A stretch of DNA of 64,000 nucleotides from Stemphylium vesicarium (Eukaryota; Ascomycota; Dothideomycetes; Pleosporales; Pleosporaceae), in contig QXCR01000010.1 in NCBI GenBank assembly GCA_004380135.1, positions 1 through 64,000 on the forward strand, given 5' to 3'. The translations under genes were made by a program, and so were the position numbers. The notes below the pieces were generated by a model. It did no database searches and had not been told where the DNA came from. It saw nothing but the letters and a program-made list of their open reading frames with translations. Below, piece after piece: positions 46,007 through 56,569 of the stretch (position 1 is the first letter of the stretch; each line of letters begins with the position of its first letter).

Positions 46007-47868
46007 ATGCGACTGATACATTTGTTACTCCTACTGGCGACGTCGGCTGCTCCCGTACTCGCACGAGATGACAGCGTGCTCTCGGCGATATCATTACTTC
46101 CGAATTGCGCAGTAAGTAGCATTACTACCCCTAAGCAAATGAATCGGGAAGCTAATTCCAATGTCAGCAAACATGCCTGGTGACAGCTATAGTCGATTCA
46201 CCCTGTCAACTCACAAATACAACATGCATCTGCACCGACACCGAGCTTCAAGGTGCCGTGGAAAAATGCGTCGTCTCATCGTGTACAGTGAGGGAGAGCT
46301 TGAGTAAGTTTTGAGAACAGCAATGCAATACTCCCCCCTTCGGTTCTAGAGCTCACAATGCCCTTGTCTCCACAGCCACCAAAAACGTCACATCAACCAT
46401 CTGCCACGCGTCCGTCCGCTCAGAAACCACGCACCTGCGAGTCGCCAACCTAGTCATGTGCATCGTGACCGTATCCTGCGCCATCGTGCGCCTCCTCTAC
46501 CAAACATTCTTCTCCGTCGTCGGGCTCGGCTGGGACGACTACTTGGTGGCGACGACAGTGCTCATCTCGATACCCTCGGTCGTCATTATCGACCTGGGTA
46601 TGCTTGGAAACGGGGTCGGCCTCGACCTCTGGACCGTTCCATTCGACCACCTCGAACATTTTGTCCAGTGGCTGTACACGATCACGTTACTCTACTTCAT
46701 CCAGTCCGCCCTGGTGAAGATTACTCTGCTCCTCTTCTTCCTGCGCATTTTCCCGCGGCGGCGGACGAGGCAATTGCTGTGGGGGACTATGGCGTTTATC
46801 GGGGTGTGGACGGTGGCTTTTTTCATCCCCGCGTCGTTTCCCTGTTTGCCTGTAAGCGACTTTTTTTTTGTGAAACTATGCGCCATCTTCTTTGCGGACT
46901 TGTGGACTGGGATGATGAGAAAGAACTGCACATGCTGACTGTTACATCGTAGCTCACAGACTACTGGACCGCATGGGACAAAGCCAAACCAACTAAATGC
47001 CTCAACATCTACGCTGTGATCTGGCTCCATGCTATCATCTGCATCGTGGTAGACATCTGGATGCTCTCCATTCCGCTCTTCGAAGTCTTCCATCTGCAAA
47101 TGAGCTTGAATAAGAAATTGGGTGTAACGCTCATGTTCTTTGTTGGTACCTTGTAAGCAAATTCCCCCGCAGCCCCTCTCTTTCTTGTTTCTTGGAATCT
47201 GCCAACCCAGCCCCTTCTACCTCCCCACCCTCACTCCAGACCTGACCAGACCTAACCCCCCCCCCCCCCCCAATAGCGTAACAATAGTTTCCATCCTCCG
47301 CCTAAAATCCCTCATCGACTTCGATGGCACAAACAACGTAACCTGGGACCAAACAAACGTCATCGTATGGTCCGTCTACGAGATAAACGTCGGCATCATA
47401 TGTGTCTGCATGCCCGCCTTGCGCCTCGTCTTTGTGCAGGCGTTCCCGCGGCTGCTGAGCTCAGTCCACGCAAGCGGCGGCGGCAGCGGCGGGAGTGGTG
47501 GTGCTGCGCAAAGGAGTGCCGCGAGTGCCGGGTTCAGGTATTGGGGTAGTCAGCGGAGTAGTGGGAAGAGAGGCGCGTATGGCACGCAGCTTACCGGTGA
47601 TACGTTGGCTAGTGTTGGGACGGCGAAGGGGAGCGTTTTTGTGGTGGGTGTTGATGAGGAGGGGGAGGGTGGTGGAGGTGGTGGTGGGCCGGGCATAAGG
47701 TGCACAAAGGCGTTTGGGATTAGACGCGGAGCCGAGGAGGATGAAGATGAACTTGTCCCTCTGGATGATTTTGCGGGGAAGATGGATAGGCAAAGGGAGC
47801 GGGAGAGGGAGCGGGAGAGGGAGAGGGAGAGTGAACGGGGGGATAGTCAGAGTGAAGCCAGCTTATGA
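46007..47868 (+). CDS. CFEM-domain PTH11-like seven-helix receptor
   Basis: Five exons, 46007-46111, 46168-46303, 46376-46851, 46953-47152 and 47277-47868, give 502 residues. A signal peptide (MRLIHLLLLLATSAAPVLA) leads to a CFEM domain with eight Cys (about residues 34, 38, 48, 55, 57, 69, 74 and 90, including TCICTD). Seven membrane helices of the fungal rhodopsin-like/PTH11 type follow, with GWDDYLVATTVLIS after helix 2, ALVKITLLLFFLRIFP in helix 4 and YEINVGIICVCMPALR before the last helix. PTH11 in rice blast senses surface cues and drives appressorium formation; by analogy this would be a plasma-membrane receptor. The cytosolic tail is Gly/Ser-rich and ends in an RE repeat (codons CGGGAG/AGGGAG). 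Intron 4 has a C16 run right before its acceptor. All five exons stay in frame. Confidence 0.88.
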
Positions 47869-48243
47869 GTGGGCGTAATGTTAATGTTATGAGTCATGTG
47901 CATGGGTTCTTTCGGTTAGGTTGTGATGGAAAGTTGTCTGTTTGGTGATTTAATGGCCTTGGAAGACAGGAAGAAGGACGGAGGACGAAGGTACAGCGTA
48001 GTAGTGTCGGCAAAGGATAGCGGGGTGATGAGCTAACCAATAATTGTGTAAATATGGCGTAAGATATATCAACAGGATTTTCAGCTCTGCTGAAAAGCGA
48101 GCGATATTTGGGGAGGGGAAAAGAGTAGTGGCCAAGGCACACGAAAGCTTGCAACAGAACAGGTGGAGTGAGTCTTGTGTAAGCTTCTATGAGTACGGGA
48201 AACTTCAACACAACCATACACCTTGGAGACACTCCCACTCACC
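47869..48243. other. Convergent 3' region
   Basis: About 375 bp between the receptor gene and the next minus-strand gene. Nothing but 3' flank is visible. Confidence 0.4.
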
Positions 48244-49704
48244 TCACCCCTCCACATCCACATCCACATTCGCAATCCAGTCCTTCTCCCAAACCCTTGC
48301 ACTCATCCCCTCGTCAAAAATCAAGAGCCCCAACCTCGGCTCAGGACTGTCTTCCGACCTCTTCAGTGCCTCCCTATAGACGAACAACCCGTCGTAAGGT
48401 TCCAGCGCCAGCACTATGCTACCGTGTATCTTGTCTGTGTCTGGAAACAACAACATGGCCGTCATGCCTGCTTTCTTGACCGGCCTGACTCCCTCTTTCA
48501 CACGCATCCCCCGCACTACTCCCTTCAGCCCTATTATCACCGGCCGCCATGTTAGCTACCGCCTGAGCTGCCGCCTCAGCCATAGTCTCAGCTTCCGTCT
48601 TAACCCGAGCACAAACCCAACCCTTAAACCGGATATGGACACCTTCCTCGGCACACAGCGCCGTGCGCCCCGATTGCATGAGCGCATGAACACAATTCAG
48701 CACGCTGCGTGCCTGGGTGCTCCGCGCGTTGCCTGGCCGCGTCCACGACCCAGCAAAAGGGTTGTAAGCGTGCACGAACTCGATGGCGGGGTTGGGCGTG
48801 GTGTTTCGCTCAGCGTGGTGGTGGCGCAGTATGTGCTGGTAGAGGAGCTGGATTGAGGATGTGGTTATCCAGGCAACGGCGGAGTGTGTGAAAGGGTTTG
48901 CGTCTGCGATATTAGTACATTCGGGGTTGAAGGAGTCGTGGCTGCTGTGGTAGCGACTGTAGTCTTGGCGTCGATGAAAGATCGAAGGGCTATGCTCTTT
49001 TCTGCTTCCAGCGAGGAAGATCGGGTTTGCGTTTAAGAATCCCTCGAGCGGGATGTCCGCGTAATCGTATGCAGCGCTCTTTGCGCGGGCTTCGGCCATG
49101 TGGTGTAGGAACAGTGTTGTTCGCGTTGTATAATCTATCAAACTGCCTGGGTTGGCGTGCTGCTGGCTTCTGGCTCCAGACCTGCTGTAGTCACAGTACC
49201 GCTGGGTAAGATATAAACTCTTCCCACTCAAAAAATCCGCGGCGCAGGGTGGATGACGGCGGATGGCCCGTCTTTTGCGTACCCAAAGCGTTGGCGGAGA
49301 TGTACGTATTCGCGCGCTGCTGTGCGCATGACGGTGCCGACTGGGGCGTTTGAGGGGTCTTGCAGACCGCTTGCTATCTTGGGTGTTGCTTCGAGGATGA
49401 AGCGTAGGACCGTGCAGTGAATTATTGGTGCTGTTTCTGCGTAGATTTCTCGGCAGGTGCGCAGGACGGTGGTGCTGGTGCTGCGATGTATCATGGTCAA
49501 GTTCATTGTGGGCACGTCGGTGAAGAGGATATCCGCTGGGATGGCCGAGGCGCCTAGGTTGGAGGGGCTTTCGTCCATGGGGGTGTCCCGGTGACATGCG
49601 TTGGTGATGAGACGGGGGAGGTTCTCATATACGACGAGTAGGATGTCTTTTGGGAGGTCTAGGAAGGGGAAGGTGGTGTTGCTCAGTGCGCGTGGGGACT
49701 CCAT
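48244..49704 (-). CDS. F-box-like hypothetical protein
   Basis: The first exon starts at 49704 (MESPRALSNTTF). FPFLDLPKDILLVVYENLPRL resembles the start of an F-box. TCREIYAETAPI and REYVHLRQRFG follow, a layout common in fungal proteins that begin with a degenerate F-box. The frame then changes near 49290-49190, probably through a small intron (GTACGC donor at RFG, acceptor CTACAG), into a long block (HHMAEARAKSAAYDYADIP ... VHAYNPFAGSWTRPGNARS). It changes again near 48540-48490, plausibly via a second intron, into PVKKAGMTAMLLFPDTDKIHG to the stop. The exon edges are my best guess. The three blocks look coding, with conserved-looking hydrophobic spacing, but I cannot name a family. The upstream frame stays open without a better ATG. 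Confidence 0.5.
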
Positions 49705-52606
49705 GCTTATGGATGGTGTAGTTGGGGAATTGACTGTTTGAGGTCTAGAGACGAGCGAGGAATGGGGAGGAAATATAGTCGGAACGATTTGACGCGTCTG
49801 GAAGATTTCTTGAATGCGGGCAAAAAACGTGTCCTGGTTGGTTGCGCTTCCATCAGAAGTTTGGTACTGGGACTCTATTTGCCAAAGTTCCACGGTTGGC
49901 AGGAACCAACGGTATTTCGCCTAACCGTGTTCAATACTGTAATAGTGGTATGGGAATGTTGTCGCTTTTGGCGTTTGCGATGATCTTGCAATCCTGGCAT
50001 TCTCCATTGGAATATCGTGTCCATGTTGTAGGGGAAGAAATGAGCCGTTGGAGGAGATGATCGGTTGGTCACACTGCATACGAGGTAGCAAGTAGAGGAT
50101 AACAGGAAAGAGAATAATGCTCAGCAACAAAGCGGTCGTGATTTCGAAATCCTTGGTGAAGGCCTGCATTGGGTTTCAAGCCCAATATGGCATCAACGGT
50201 TTCCTCGAAAATGAGGGCTGGAGACTCCATACTTGTTTGTGCGAAAACAGACATCCGTCGTACATCAGGACCCTGGGTAGTTGTAGTTGCATTGGAAATA
50301 GTTCAAGGTATCCGAGAAGGCCATTAGATATCCAGTTGCATGGAAAATGTCCTGGAGTGGTGAGGCGGTGCTCGATCCTCGAAGTTTTCCTGGGTCATAG
50401 TATGGGGTTCCTGATCCTGATCCCAAGGTTGAGTTGCGGACAGCACCGTATGGCGGCTTTGGCTATTGAAGAATACTGTTTTTGAGCTATCTGCTCAACT
50501 ATGGTAGCCAAGAGCATTAGATGCGGTCAGTACAAACAAGTGAGGCGTAAGAAGGCACAGTCATCCTGGTCATTGCACGGAAAGAGAAGAAGCCGGGAAC
50601 TCCACTGCACTCCTGGCATGTGAAGGATGTCTGAACGGGGAAACACCGGCTAAGGCTCACGTGGGTGTTGTGTGCACAATGCTCACTGCAAGCAACGTAA
50701 TGATGGTGGACCGGGAGTGGAGGTACGAAGTCTTTATTCCACGGCATGCGCTGATCGTTGCTCAGGGAGGTTGCACTGATCCACGCGGTGTCAGCCGCGT
50801 TCCACAGTGGTAGTGACAAAAGAATCGAAACAGCGGTTTCGAGTTGGGCCGAGAAAAGAAGGTGTGCAACGGGAACAGAAAAAGGGACCTTCTCTGCGGT
50901 AGGAACATGCAAAGGTAGAGGCGGTGCACCAGAGAGTATGTGTCAAATGCCGACGACGGGCGAAGGAAACGTTCAGGGCGAGCGTGGGTCCCCTGTTGAT
51001 CACGAGCGAAGCGGGAGACGCCTCGCACCAATCACGATCTGCCCGGTCAAGGACTCCTACTGCCGATAGCGACTGGTCTGACCGCCTTATCTCGCTTGTG
51101 AGGCAGGGTAAAGGAGCGTGCTATCACCAACCTGATGCAGCAGAATGTTGGCATGGAGGAACATATGATCTGCATTGAGTATGAGGCAGTTGTGAATGCG
51201 ATTGGCAGAAGGTTCTAGATGTTGCCGCCGATGCCTACCGGCATGTTTTTGGCTTTCTGGCTGAATGCAACATTGTGGCACGTGCAAATGAATCCGAGGC
51301 GGTCAAGACGCAGGCCCGAAAACACTCAGCGTGCCGTTACCAAGGCCGAAGAAGCTCACAGGCGAGAGACCAAGGGCGCTCAGCTAAGAGAATGTAGTGG
51401 GAACCATGACGACAGCTGAAGATCGGATCGCAATGGCACAGCATGGCCGGTCTTAGGTCGCTCGAGCTGATGCCGAAATGAGGTGCGATAGAGAAGAGCA
51501 TGGTGGAGACCGCAAAGGGACAGCGCAGAACACGCTAGTCCCGATTGGTAAGCGCCTAAGGCTTAATCTCCACCCCCTCGGCAAAGCGTGGCCTAGCAAT
51601 GTTTTTATCATCTCGGGGCCTGAGCGCCTAGCACAAAACACGATTCGATTATGCCGCAGCCCGTCAGCGTGTCGGCGGCTTCCAGACCGACAGCGATTGT
51701 CTGTCGCACACTACGTTCGATGGAAAAGAGATTGCATAGATTCCAACATTCGCAGGGCCGCGCAGGGCCGCGGGTAAATGTTTGAAAACAAAAGAAGGCC
51801 GCTGACGCGCCTTGCAGAATCTGCGACGCTGACACCGCAAAGACACTATTTCGGGATAGTGATCTCCAGGCGCATTGAGGCGGCCCCCATGTCGCAGTGG
51901 GGAACTTCTGTTCAACGGGCAGCGCGATAAGAGACGCCCCCTGAGATCGCCACTTAAGTTTTGAGGCGTCCTGAGCAGAGGCCGTCGCGACGAACGTGCG
52001 ACTCGATAGAATGCGAAATGAACTTATCGTGTGCCTCAGCTATAGGCGCTTAACTGGAGCAACCAGCGGGCTGGAGCTGTTAGCCTAGGTGCCGCAACAA
52101 CAGAGCCTCGACTGACTGACCAACACCGGCGGCTCATTTCTGCAACACGAGAAGCCACCGCAACTATTCAGAGTCAACCTGCCGATCCTGTCTTAGCCCA
52201 AGGTACGCACGTCCTACGAGTGGCCAGCGGAGCGGCAGGACCACTTGGTTCCTGCATTAGCCCTGACATCCGCCAGACCACTTGCGATGCCCAGATGCTT
52301 CCGCCCCTGTCGCCCGTCCTGTCTCCCCCCTTTCAGTGGCCACTTGTTTCCGGTCCGCGCTACGGCGCTTGCAATCTCCCTTCTGTACATAAGACGACAG
52401 CGTGCTCTCACCAGACTTTTTCTCTCCACTTCACAGCCAACTTTCGAGCTTCAAGTCCTTTGACCTTCGAGTCGTCCATTCGTTGTTACCAACTAATCCC
52501 ACTATCTTTAATAATAACAAACTCGCAAACTCTCTCCCACCACCTCCACCACCACCAACCACCACTTCAACTTTACCGTTTCAAGTTCTAATACCAATCA
52601 ATCAAA
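49705..52606. other. Gene-poor interval with decayed coding traces
   Basis: About 2.9 kb. Minus-strand traces of a gene lie at 50069-50912 (separate entry). From 51000 to 52200 no frame is convincing. The last 200 bp before 52607 form a pyrimidine- and ACC-rich leader typical of a strongly expressed wall-protein gene. Confidence 0.35.
50069..50912 (-). pseudogene. Decayed membrane-protein-like coding traces
   Basis: On the minus strand, protein-like stretches appear in changing frames. One reads WISATSLSNDQRMPWNKD (near 50770). Another has PYYDPGKLRGSSTASPLQ and FHATGYLMAFSDTLNYF (50380-50300). The next is SMESPALIFEETVDAILGLK (50230-50170). The last carries a membrane helix (ITTALLLSIILFPVILYLL, near 50110). 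The frame shifts between them without splice sites at the breaks. Together they suggest the C-terminal part of a membrane protein gene that has been lost. I do not recognise the family. Confidence 0.3.
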
Positions 52607-53443
52607 ATGCGTTACTCCATCGCCTTCGCTGCCTTCGCTGGCCTCGCCGCTGCCGTTCCCCAGTACGGCTACGCCGCCCCCCCGGCTGACACCCCTGCCT
52701 ACCCGGCCTACCCTGCCGAGTCCAGCAGCGCTCCTGCTCCTCCCGCCTACCCAGTAGAGACCCCCTCTGCTCCTGCTGAGTACTCGAGCAAGACCCCCGA
52801 GGCTACCCACCCCGCCTCCTCCATGGTCCCGGTTCCCACCGAGTCCAAGCCCGCTGGCTACCCCGTCCCCTCCAAGCCCGCTGGCGAGTACCCAGTCGAG
52901 TCCAAGCCCGTCCACGAGGCTTCCTCCATGGTCCCAGTCCCCACTGAGTCCAAGCCTGCTGGTTACCCAGTTCCCTCCAAGCCTGCTGGCGAGTACCCAG
53001 TCGAGTCTAAGCCCGCTGAGACTCCTGAGGCCTCCACCAAGACCCCCGAGGTTCCCGTCCCTACCTCCATGGTCCCTGAGGTTCCCGCCTCCAGCATGAC
53101 CCCCGAGGTCCCCGTCGCTGAGTCCACCTCTTGCCTCAGCTCCACCACCATCACTGTCACCGTCCCTTACCCCACCGGTACCGGCTACCCCATGGTTCCC
53201 GGCTCTGGCAAGCCCACTGGCGGTGCTCCCTACCCATCTGTCCCCGCTGGTGGCGCTCCTTACCCATCCGTCCCCGCCGGTACTGGTATGCCCCCTGCTC
53301 CTCCCGCTGGCACTGGTGCTCCCACCAAGACCGGTGGCTACGTCAAGCCCTCCAACCCTGCTGAGTTCACCGGTGCCGCCTCTGCCCTTAACGTCGGTGG
53401 CTTCGTCGCTGGTGTTGGTGCTTTCGCTGCTTTCTTCTTGTAA
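52607..53443 (+). CDS. Proline-rich GPI-type cell wall protein
   Basis: A single exon of 278 residues. A signal peptide (MRYSIAFAAFAGLAAA) opens the protein. The body is Pro/Ser/Ala/Val-rich with many YPV, SKP and TPE units. Residues 70-104 and 105-139 are a 35-residue tandem repeat (ASSMVPVPTESKPAGYPV...), nearly identical in both copies. A single Cys lies in ESTSCLSSTTITVTVP, a short motif common in fungal wall proteins. The C-terminus (PAEFTGAASALNVGGFVAGVGAFAAFFL) has a small-residue omega region and a hydrophobic end, as a GPI-anchor signal needs. It is probably a heavily O-glycosylated wall component or adhesin-like spacer. C-ending codons dominate almost completely, which points to strong expression. 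Confidence 0.85.
   Translation: MRYSIAFAAFAGLAAAVPQYGYAAPPADTPAYPAYPAESSSAPAPPAYPVETPSAPAEYSSKTPEATHPASSMVPVPTESKPAGYPVPSKPAGEYPVESKPVHEASSMVPVPTESKPAGYPVPSKPAGEYPVESKPAETPEASTKTPEVPVPTSMVPEVPASSMTPEVPVAESTSCLSSTTITVTVPYPTGTGYPMVPGSGKPTGGAPYPSVPAGGAPYPSVPAGTGMPPAPPAGTGAPTKTGGYVKPSNPAEFTGAASALNVGGFVAGVGAFAAFFL
52814..53023 (+). repeat. Two 105-bp tandem repeats in the wall protein gene
   Basis: Units 52814-52918 and 52919-53023 each code 35 residues and differ only at a few third positions and in the last three residues (VHE versus AET). This looks like a recent in-frame duplication. Confidence 0.85.
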
Positions 53444-54882
53444 ACGTCATATTCTTCAATTGAGCTTGCCTACGGGTAGGCTATGACTTTACACGAGCTT
53501 TGCATAGAGGATCGGTCTTCACTTCGAAGTATATATATCCTTGGCATCTCAAAGGGTAATTGTAATTAGTCGGGGGACGATGTAGTGGAAATGGAACTTG
53601 AAAACATTATTTTGTGCCTTTGCTTGCGATGTGTTCCATTCTGACTTTAACCGATCATTCTTCCCAACAGCTTGCCTTTGCTTTGATGTCCATCCTACTT
53701 AAATGTCTTTGAACGAGCATCTGATGTGGCACTTTCGACTCTCGTGAAATTCATGTCGCATTCATTTCCATGATGGACTTGAGATGAAGTCGAGATGCAC
53801 CACGCGACGCAATGCAGGGTCAACGCAGCGTAACATGCAGGGCGGAGCGAGCAACTAGCCAAACCACACTTTCCCCGGTGGCTTGCGCAACCTGCGCCAC
53901 CCTTCTAACAACATCCCCATCATCACCAATCCCAACATCACAACACCATATTTCCAGCCCATCACTTCATCTCCCTCAAGCCCTCAAGAAACAAATTGGC
54001 GCAAACCTATCTTTGGCATCATGACTGACTTTTCCAATAGTCTGGCTGGCTTGTTTCATCGAGCTCGCGCCGTCGGTACGCCGTGAAACGCCGCTTCGTG
54101 CACTTGTGTGGCGCCGTCGCTGAGAAGACTGTCAGGTACCAACCAGGCGGGAACTAGATGAGTCTGTAATCTTAGAGATGCGCTTTTGCGGTGGTAAGCT
54201 TGTATGCGTCTGGGTTGATTTGGCGCAAGTTGATGTGTCTGGTTCCGATCTCGGTCGTCGACTTTGAGGCGCTAGTTACATCTCATCGATTGCGCTATGA
54301 GGCATCTACCTAGGTAGGTACTTCATCTTTTTGGCAGTCACATGGGCAGACCTTGAATGAGAAGGGTCGTGTGTGCAATAACCATCTTGACGTGTAAGAA
54401 GGGTGGGGTGTCGAAGTCCTTTTTTGCTGTATGAAACAGCCATCTACCAATATCCGCGTAGCACGATTCCGAGACAACGTCTTTGACTTTGCCGCATCAC
54501 CACCTAATAACTCCGCTCCTGCACGATGCTGGAGTCTATTTGGTTGGTAGTGTCTCACCTCGAAAGCCACGAAATGTGCCTGGGGCATCTAGCAAATGAA
54601 AAGAGACGGAGAAGGCAAAGGGAAGCCTCTTTACACCAACGTCTCAGCTTGTATTTGCTTTCTTGGCTCGCAGCAAACACCGACGATGATGTTTCTTCGC
54701 ATGGAACGAGAAAGCAAAGGCAAAGGCGGCACACACGGACGTTAATCGAGCGTCATCAATACGCCTCCAGAGTGGTGCGGATGGGGACTGACATGAGGGC
54801 CTGAAGAAGACAAAGTATATAAAGAAAGTCAACAAGACCTCCAAGTTGAACCTCCAGCACACAATCTCCTCCAAAATCCACC
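53444..54882. other. Intergenic region
   Basis: About 1.4 kb between two plus-strand genes. There is a small hairpin (GCCTACGGGTAGGC) just after the wall-protein stop. No convincing gene. A TATATAAA box at 54816-54823 serves the next gene. Confidence 0.4.
54816..54823 (+). promoter_or_regulatory. TATA box of the But2-domain gene
   Basis: TATATAAA, 60 bp upstream of the ATG at 54883. Confidence 0.5.
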
Positions 54883-55581
54883 ATGAAGTCCTTCACCATC
54901 ATCTCTGCCCTTGCAGCCGCAGTCCTCGCAGCACCAACCACACCCACACCCTTAGACCTCACACCACGCACCTGGCCCTGGCTTCATCTCCAAAAAGCCG
55001 TTCAATGCCCCACCAACGCCGTGCTACCCACCGGCCAACTGCCCAAAGGCAGCATCTCGCCCTCCCTCCTCCTCCCCATCAGCGTCAAAAAGCCCAAACG
55101 AGCCTACCCAGCCAGCTCCCTAGCCACCATAACACCCTCCGACAAATGCACAATCTTCAACCTCGGCCTCGATTCCACCCATACCCAGGGCAAAATCTGC
55201 AACCTCGTTTTCAGCCTCCCTAGCAAGACGCAAGCCCCGGGTGGTCTCATTGCTTTTTCGGGCCCTGGTCACTTTACGTTTACGGGTTACGAGATAGGTG
55301 CCGGTGCGGTCGAGGGCGTGACGACGTATAGCAATCAGCCCCGGCCTGGACCCAGTCCGCCCAATCCACCGGGCGTTATGGTGCCGGGACATAGTTATTT
55401 GATTAGTGGAATGCCTTGTGGTGTGCCGGTGGGAGCGGGGAGGGTTACGGTTAGTGGTGCTTTGTGTTCGGAGGATACTGAGGTAGTGTTTAGACAGAGT
55501 GAGGGTGGTGGTGTGTGTCCTATGGGGTTTTATGTTATGCTTACTGATGATGCTGATGCGGAGGGATATAACTCTGGTTAG
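54883..55581 (+). CDS. Secreted But2-domain (PF09792-like) protein
   Basis: A single exon of 232 residues. A signal peptide (MKSFTIISALAAAVLAAP) is followed by a compact beta-rich domain with Cys in pairs (KCTIFNLGLDS...KICNLVFSLPS, MPCGVP, GALCSEDT, GGVCPMG). The segment KICNLVFSLPS then GHFTFTGYEIGAGAV fits the C-terminal domain named after the But2 ubiquitin-fold-binding protein, which is common in secreted fungal proteins. No enzymatic residues are evident. It is probably an extracellular or wall-associated protein. The 3' third switches from C-ending codons to T/G-rich ones, a change within one gene that is worth noting. No GPI signal. Confidence 0.7.
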   Translation: MKSFTIISALAAAVLAAPTTPTPLDLTPRTWPWLHLQKAVQCPTNAVLPTGQLPKGSISPSLLLPISVKKPKRAYPASSLATITPSDKCTIFNLGLDSTHTQGKICNLVFSLPSKTQAPGGLIAFSGPGHFTFTGYEIGAGAVEGVTTYSNQPRPGPSPPNPPGVMVPGHSYLISGMPCGVPVGAGRVTVSGALCSEDTEVVFRQSEGGGVCPMGFYVMLTDDADAEGYNSG

Positions 55582-55732
55582 AGATGTTGTAGTTGTAGGG
55601 TTGTTTACAACATCCAGCGCGTGTATGCGCGGAGTGTGTGAAGTATCGCGACTGCTTTTCCAAATATCTCGGAAAAGAGATATAATGCCTAGGGAATATT
55701 TTCGAAACCTAGCCTCCTCTTTCCTCACCCTA

Positions 55733-56569
55733 TTAGACCTCCCCCAAGACCATCCTTTTCAACTTCTCCAACCCATTAACCACAACAACCTTCCTTTCTC
55801 CCTCTCCCTCTCCCTCTCCCTCTACAACCCTCACCTCCCCCACTTCATCCCCCGCCCTCTCATCAACCCACACAACCCTCGCCCCCGCCTCCCAAGCAGG
55901 CACAACATCCCTGTCCCAACTATCACCCACAGCCACAACCTCCCCCTCCCTCACCCCCAGCTCCTGCATCGCTCTCTCCCACAACCCCTCCGTCTTCGCC
56001 ACGCCCAGCGCATTCGTAGTGAATAGTTCTTCGAAATACGGTTCCAGCCCCAGTGCCTTAACTGTGCGTTCTTGGCTGTCTTGCGGCCCTTCGGTTACGA
56101 TGGCGACGCGTTTACCTAGTTTCTGGAGTGTTTGGAGTAGGTCCAGGGCGCTGGATTTGAGCGTTAGGTGGGCTGTTAGTACGGCTTCGTATGTTGTGAG
56201 AAGCTGTGTTATTTGCGGTTCAGTGGGCGTGATGCAGAAGTGGTGGACGAGGGTGGTGAAGCGGGAGCGGCGGTAGGTGTGGCTTGTTTTGCCGTCTGTG
56301 AAGGCGGTTGAAGTGCTGGTTTTGAGGATGGTGGTGTAGGCTGCTTTCAGAGAGGGAAGTGTGAGGGGTTGGGGTTGGGGTTGGTCATGGGCTTTCTCTT
56401 GCTTTTGCTGTTCTTGGGGTTGGATTTGCTCTTGTTCATCTTGATGCTGTTGGATGATGAGATGCAGTACTGCGTCTACGGCGGCGAAAGATGCTTTGCG
56501 GAATTCGTGGAGTGTATCGTCTAGGTCGAAGAAGAACCATGTTGCATCTTCGATATGTTCATTCGTCAT
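55733..56569 (-). CDS. HAD-superfamily hydrolase (haloacid dehalogenase-like)
   Basis: A single exon of 278 residues. Motif I is FFFDLDDTL near residue 13 (nucleophile Asp in DLDDT), motif II is VAIVTEG, the motif III Lys lies in GVAKTEG, and motif IV is VGDSWDRDV. The order and spacing are those of subfamily I HAD phosphatases with a helical cap, of the pyrimidine nucleotidase or haloacid dehalogenase-like type. The substrate cannot be told from the sequence. An unusual Gln-rich insert (about residues 41-68, QEQIQPQEQQKQEK) sits in the cap. A GEGEGEGEGE run from a TCCCTC microsatellite lies near the C-terminus. The frame is open 47 codons upstream, but the ATG at 56569 begins the conserved domain. 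Confidence 0.85.
   Translation of the reverse strand: MTNEHIEDATWFFFDLDDTLHEFRKASFAAVDAVLHLIIQQHQDEQEQIQPQEQQKQEKAHDQPQPQPLTLPSLKAAYTTILKTSTSTAFTDGKTSHTYRRSRFTTLVHHFCITPTEPQITQLLTTYEAVLTAHLTLKSSALDLLQTLQKLGKRVAIVTEGPQDSQERTVKALGLEPYFEELFTTNALGVAKTEGLWERAMQELGVREGEVVAVGDSWDRDVVPAWEAGARVVWVDERAGDEVGEVRVVEGEGEGEGERKVVVVNGLEKLKRMVLGEV
55796..55824 (-). repeat. Coding TCTCCC microsatellite (Gly-Glu run)
   Basis: Hexamer-like (TCTCCC) repeat on the plus strand, read on the minus strand as alternating Gly-Glu in the HAD gene. Confidence 0.6.

Noticed and set aside
48419..49597. 392-codon minus-strand open frame taken as one protein
   Set aside because: Only its middle part looks coding; the ends are Arg/His/Ser-rich and overlap better coding frames of the spliced model.
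53467..53480. GCCTACGGGTAGGC hairpin after the wall-protein stop as a terminator
   Set aside because: Eukaryotic gene; no reason to expect a hairpin terminator, and a 6-bp stem arises by chance.
54022..54085. Short first exon MTDFSNSLAGLFHRARAV with a following GTACGC
   Set aside because: No acceptable second exon found downstream before the next gene.
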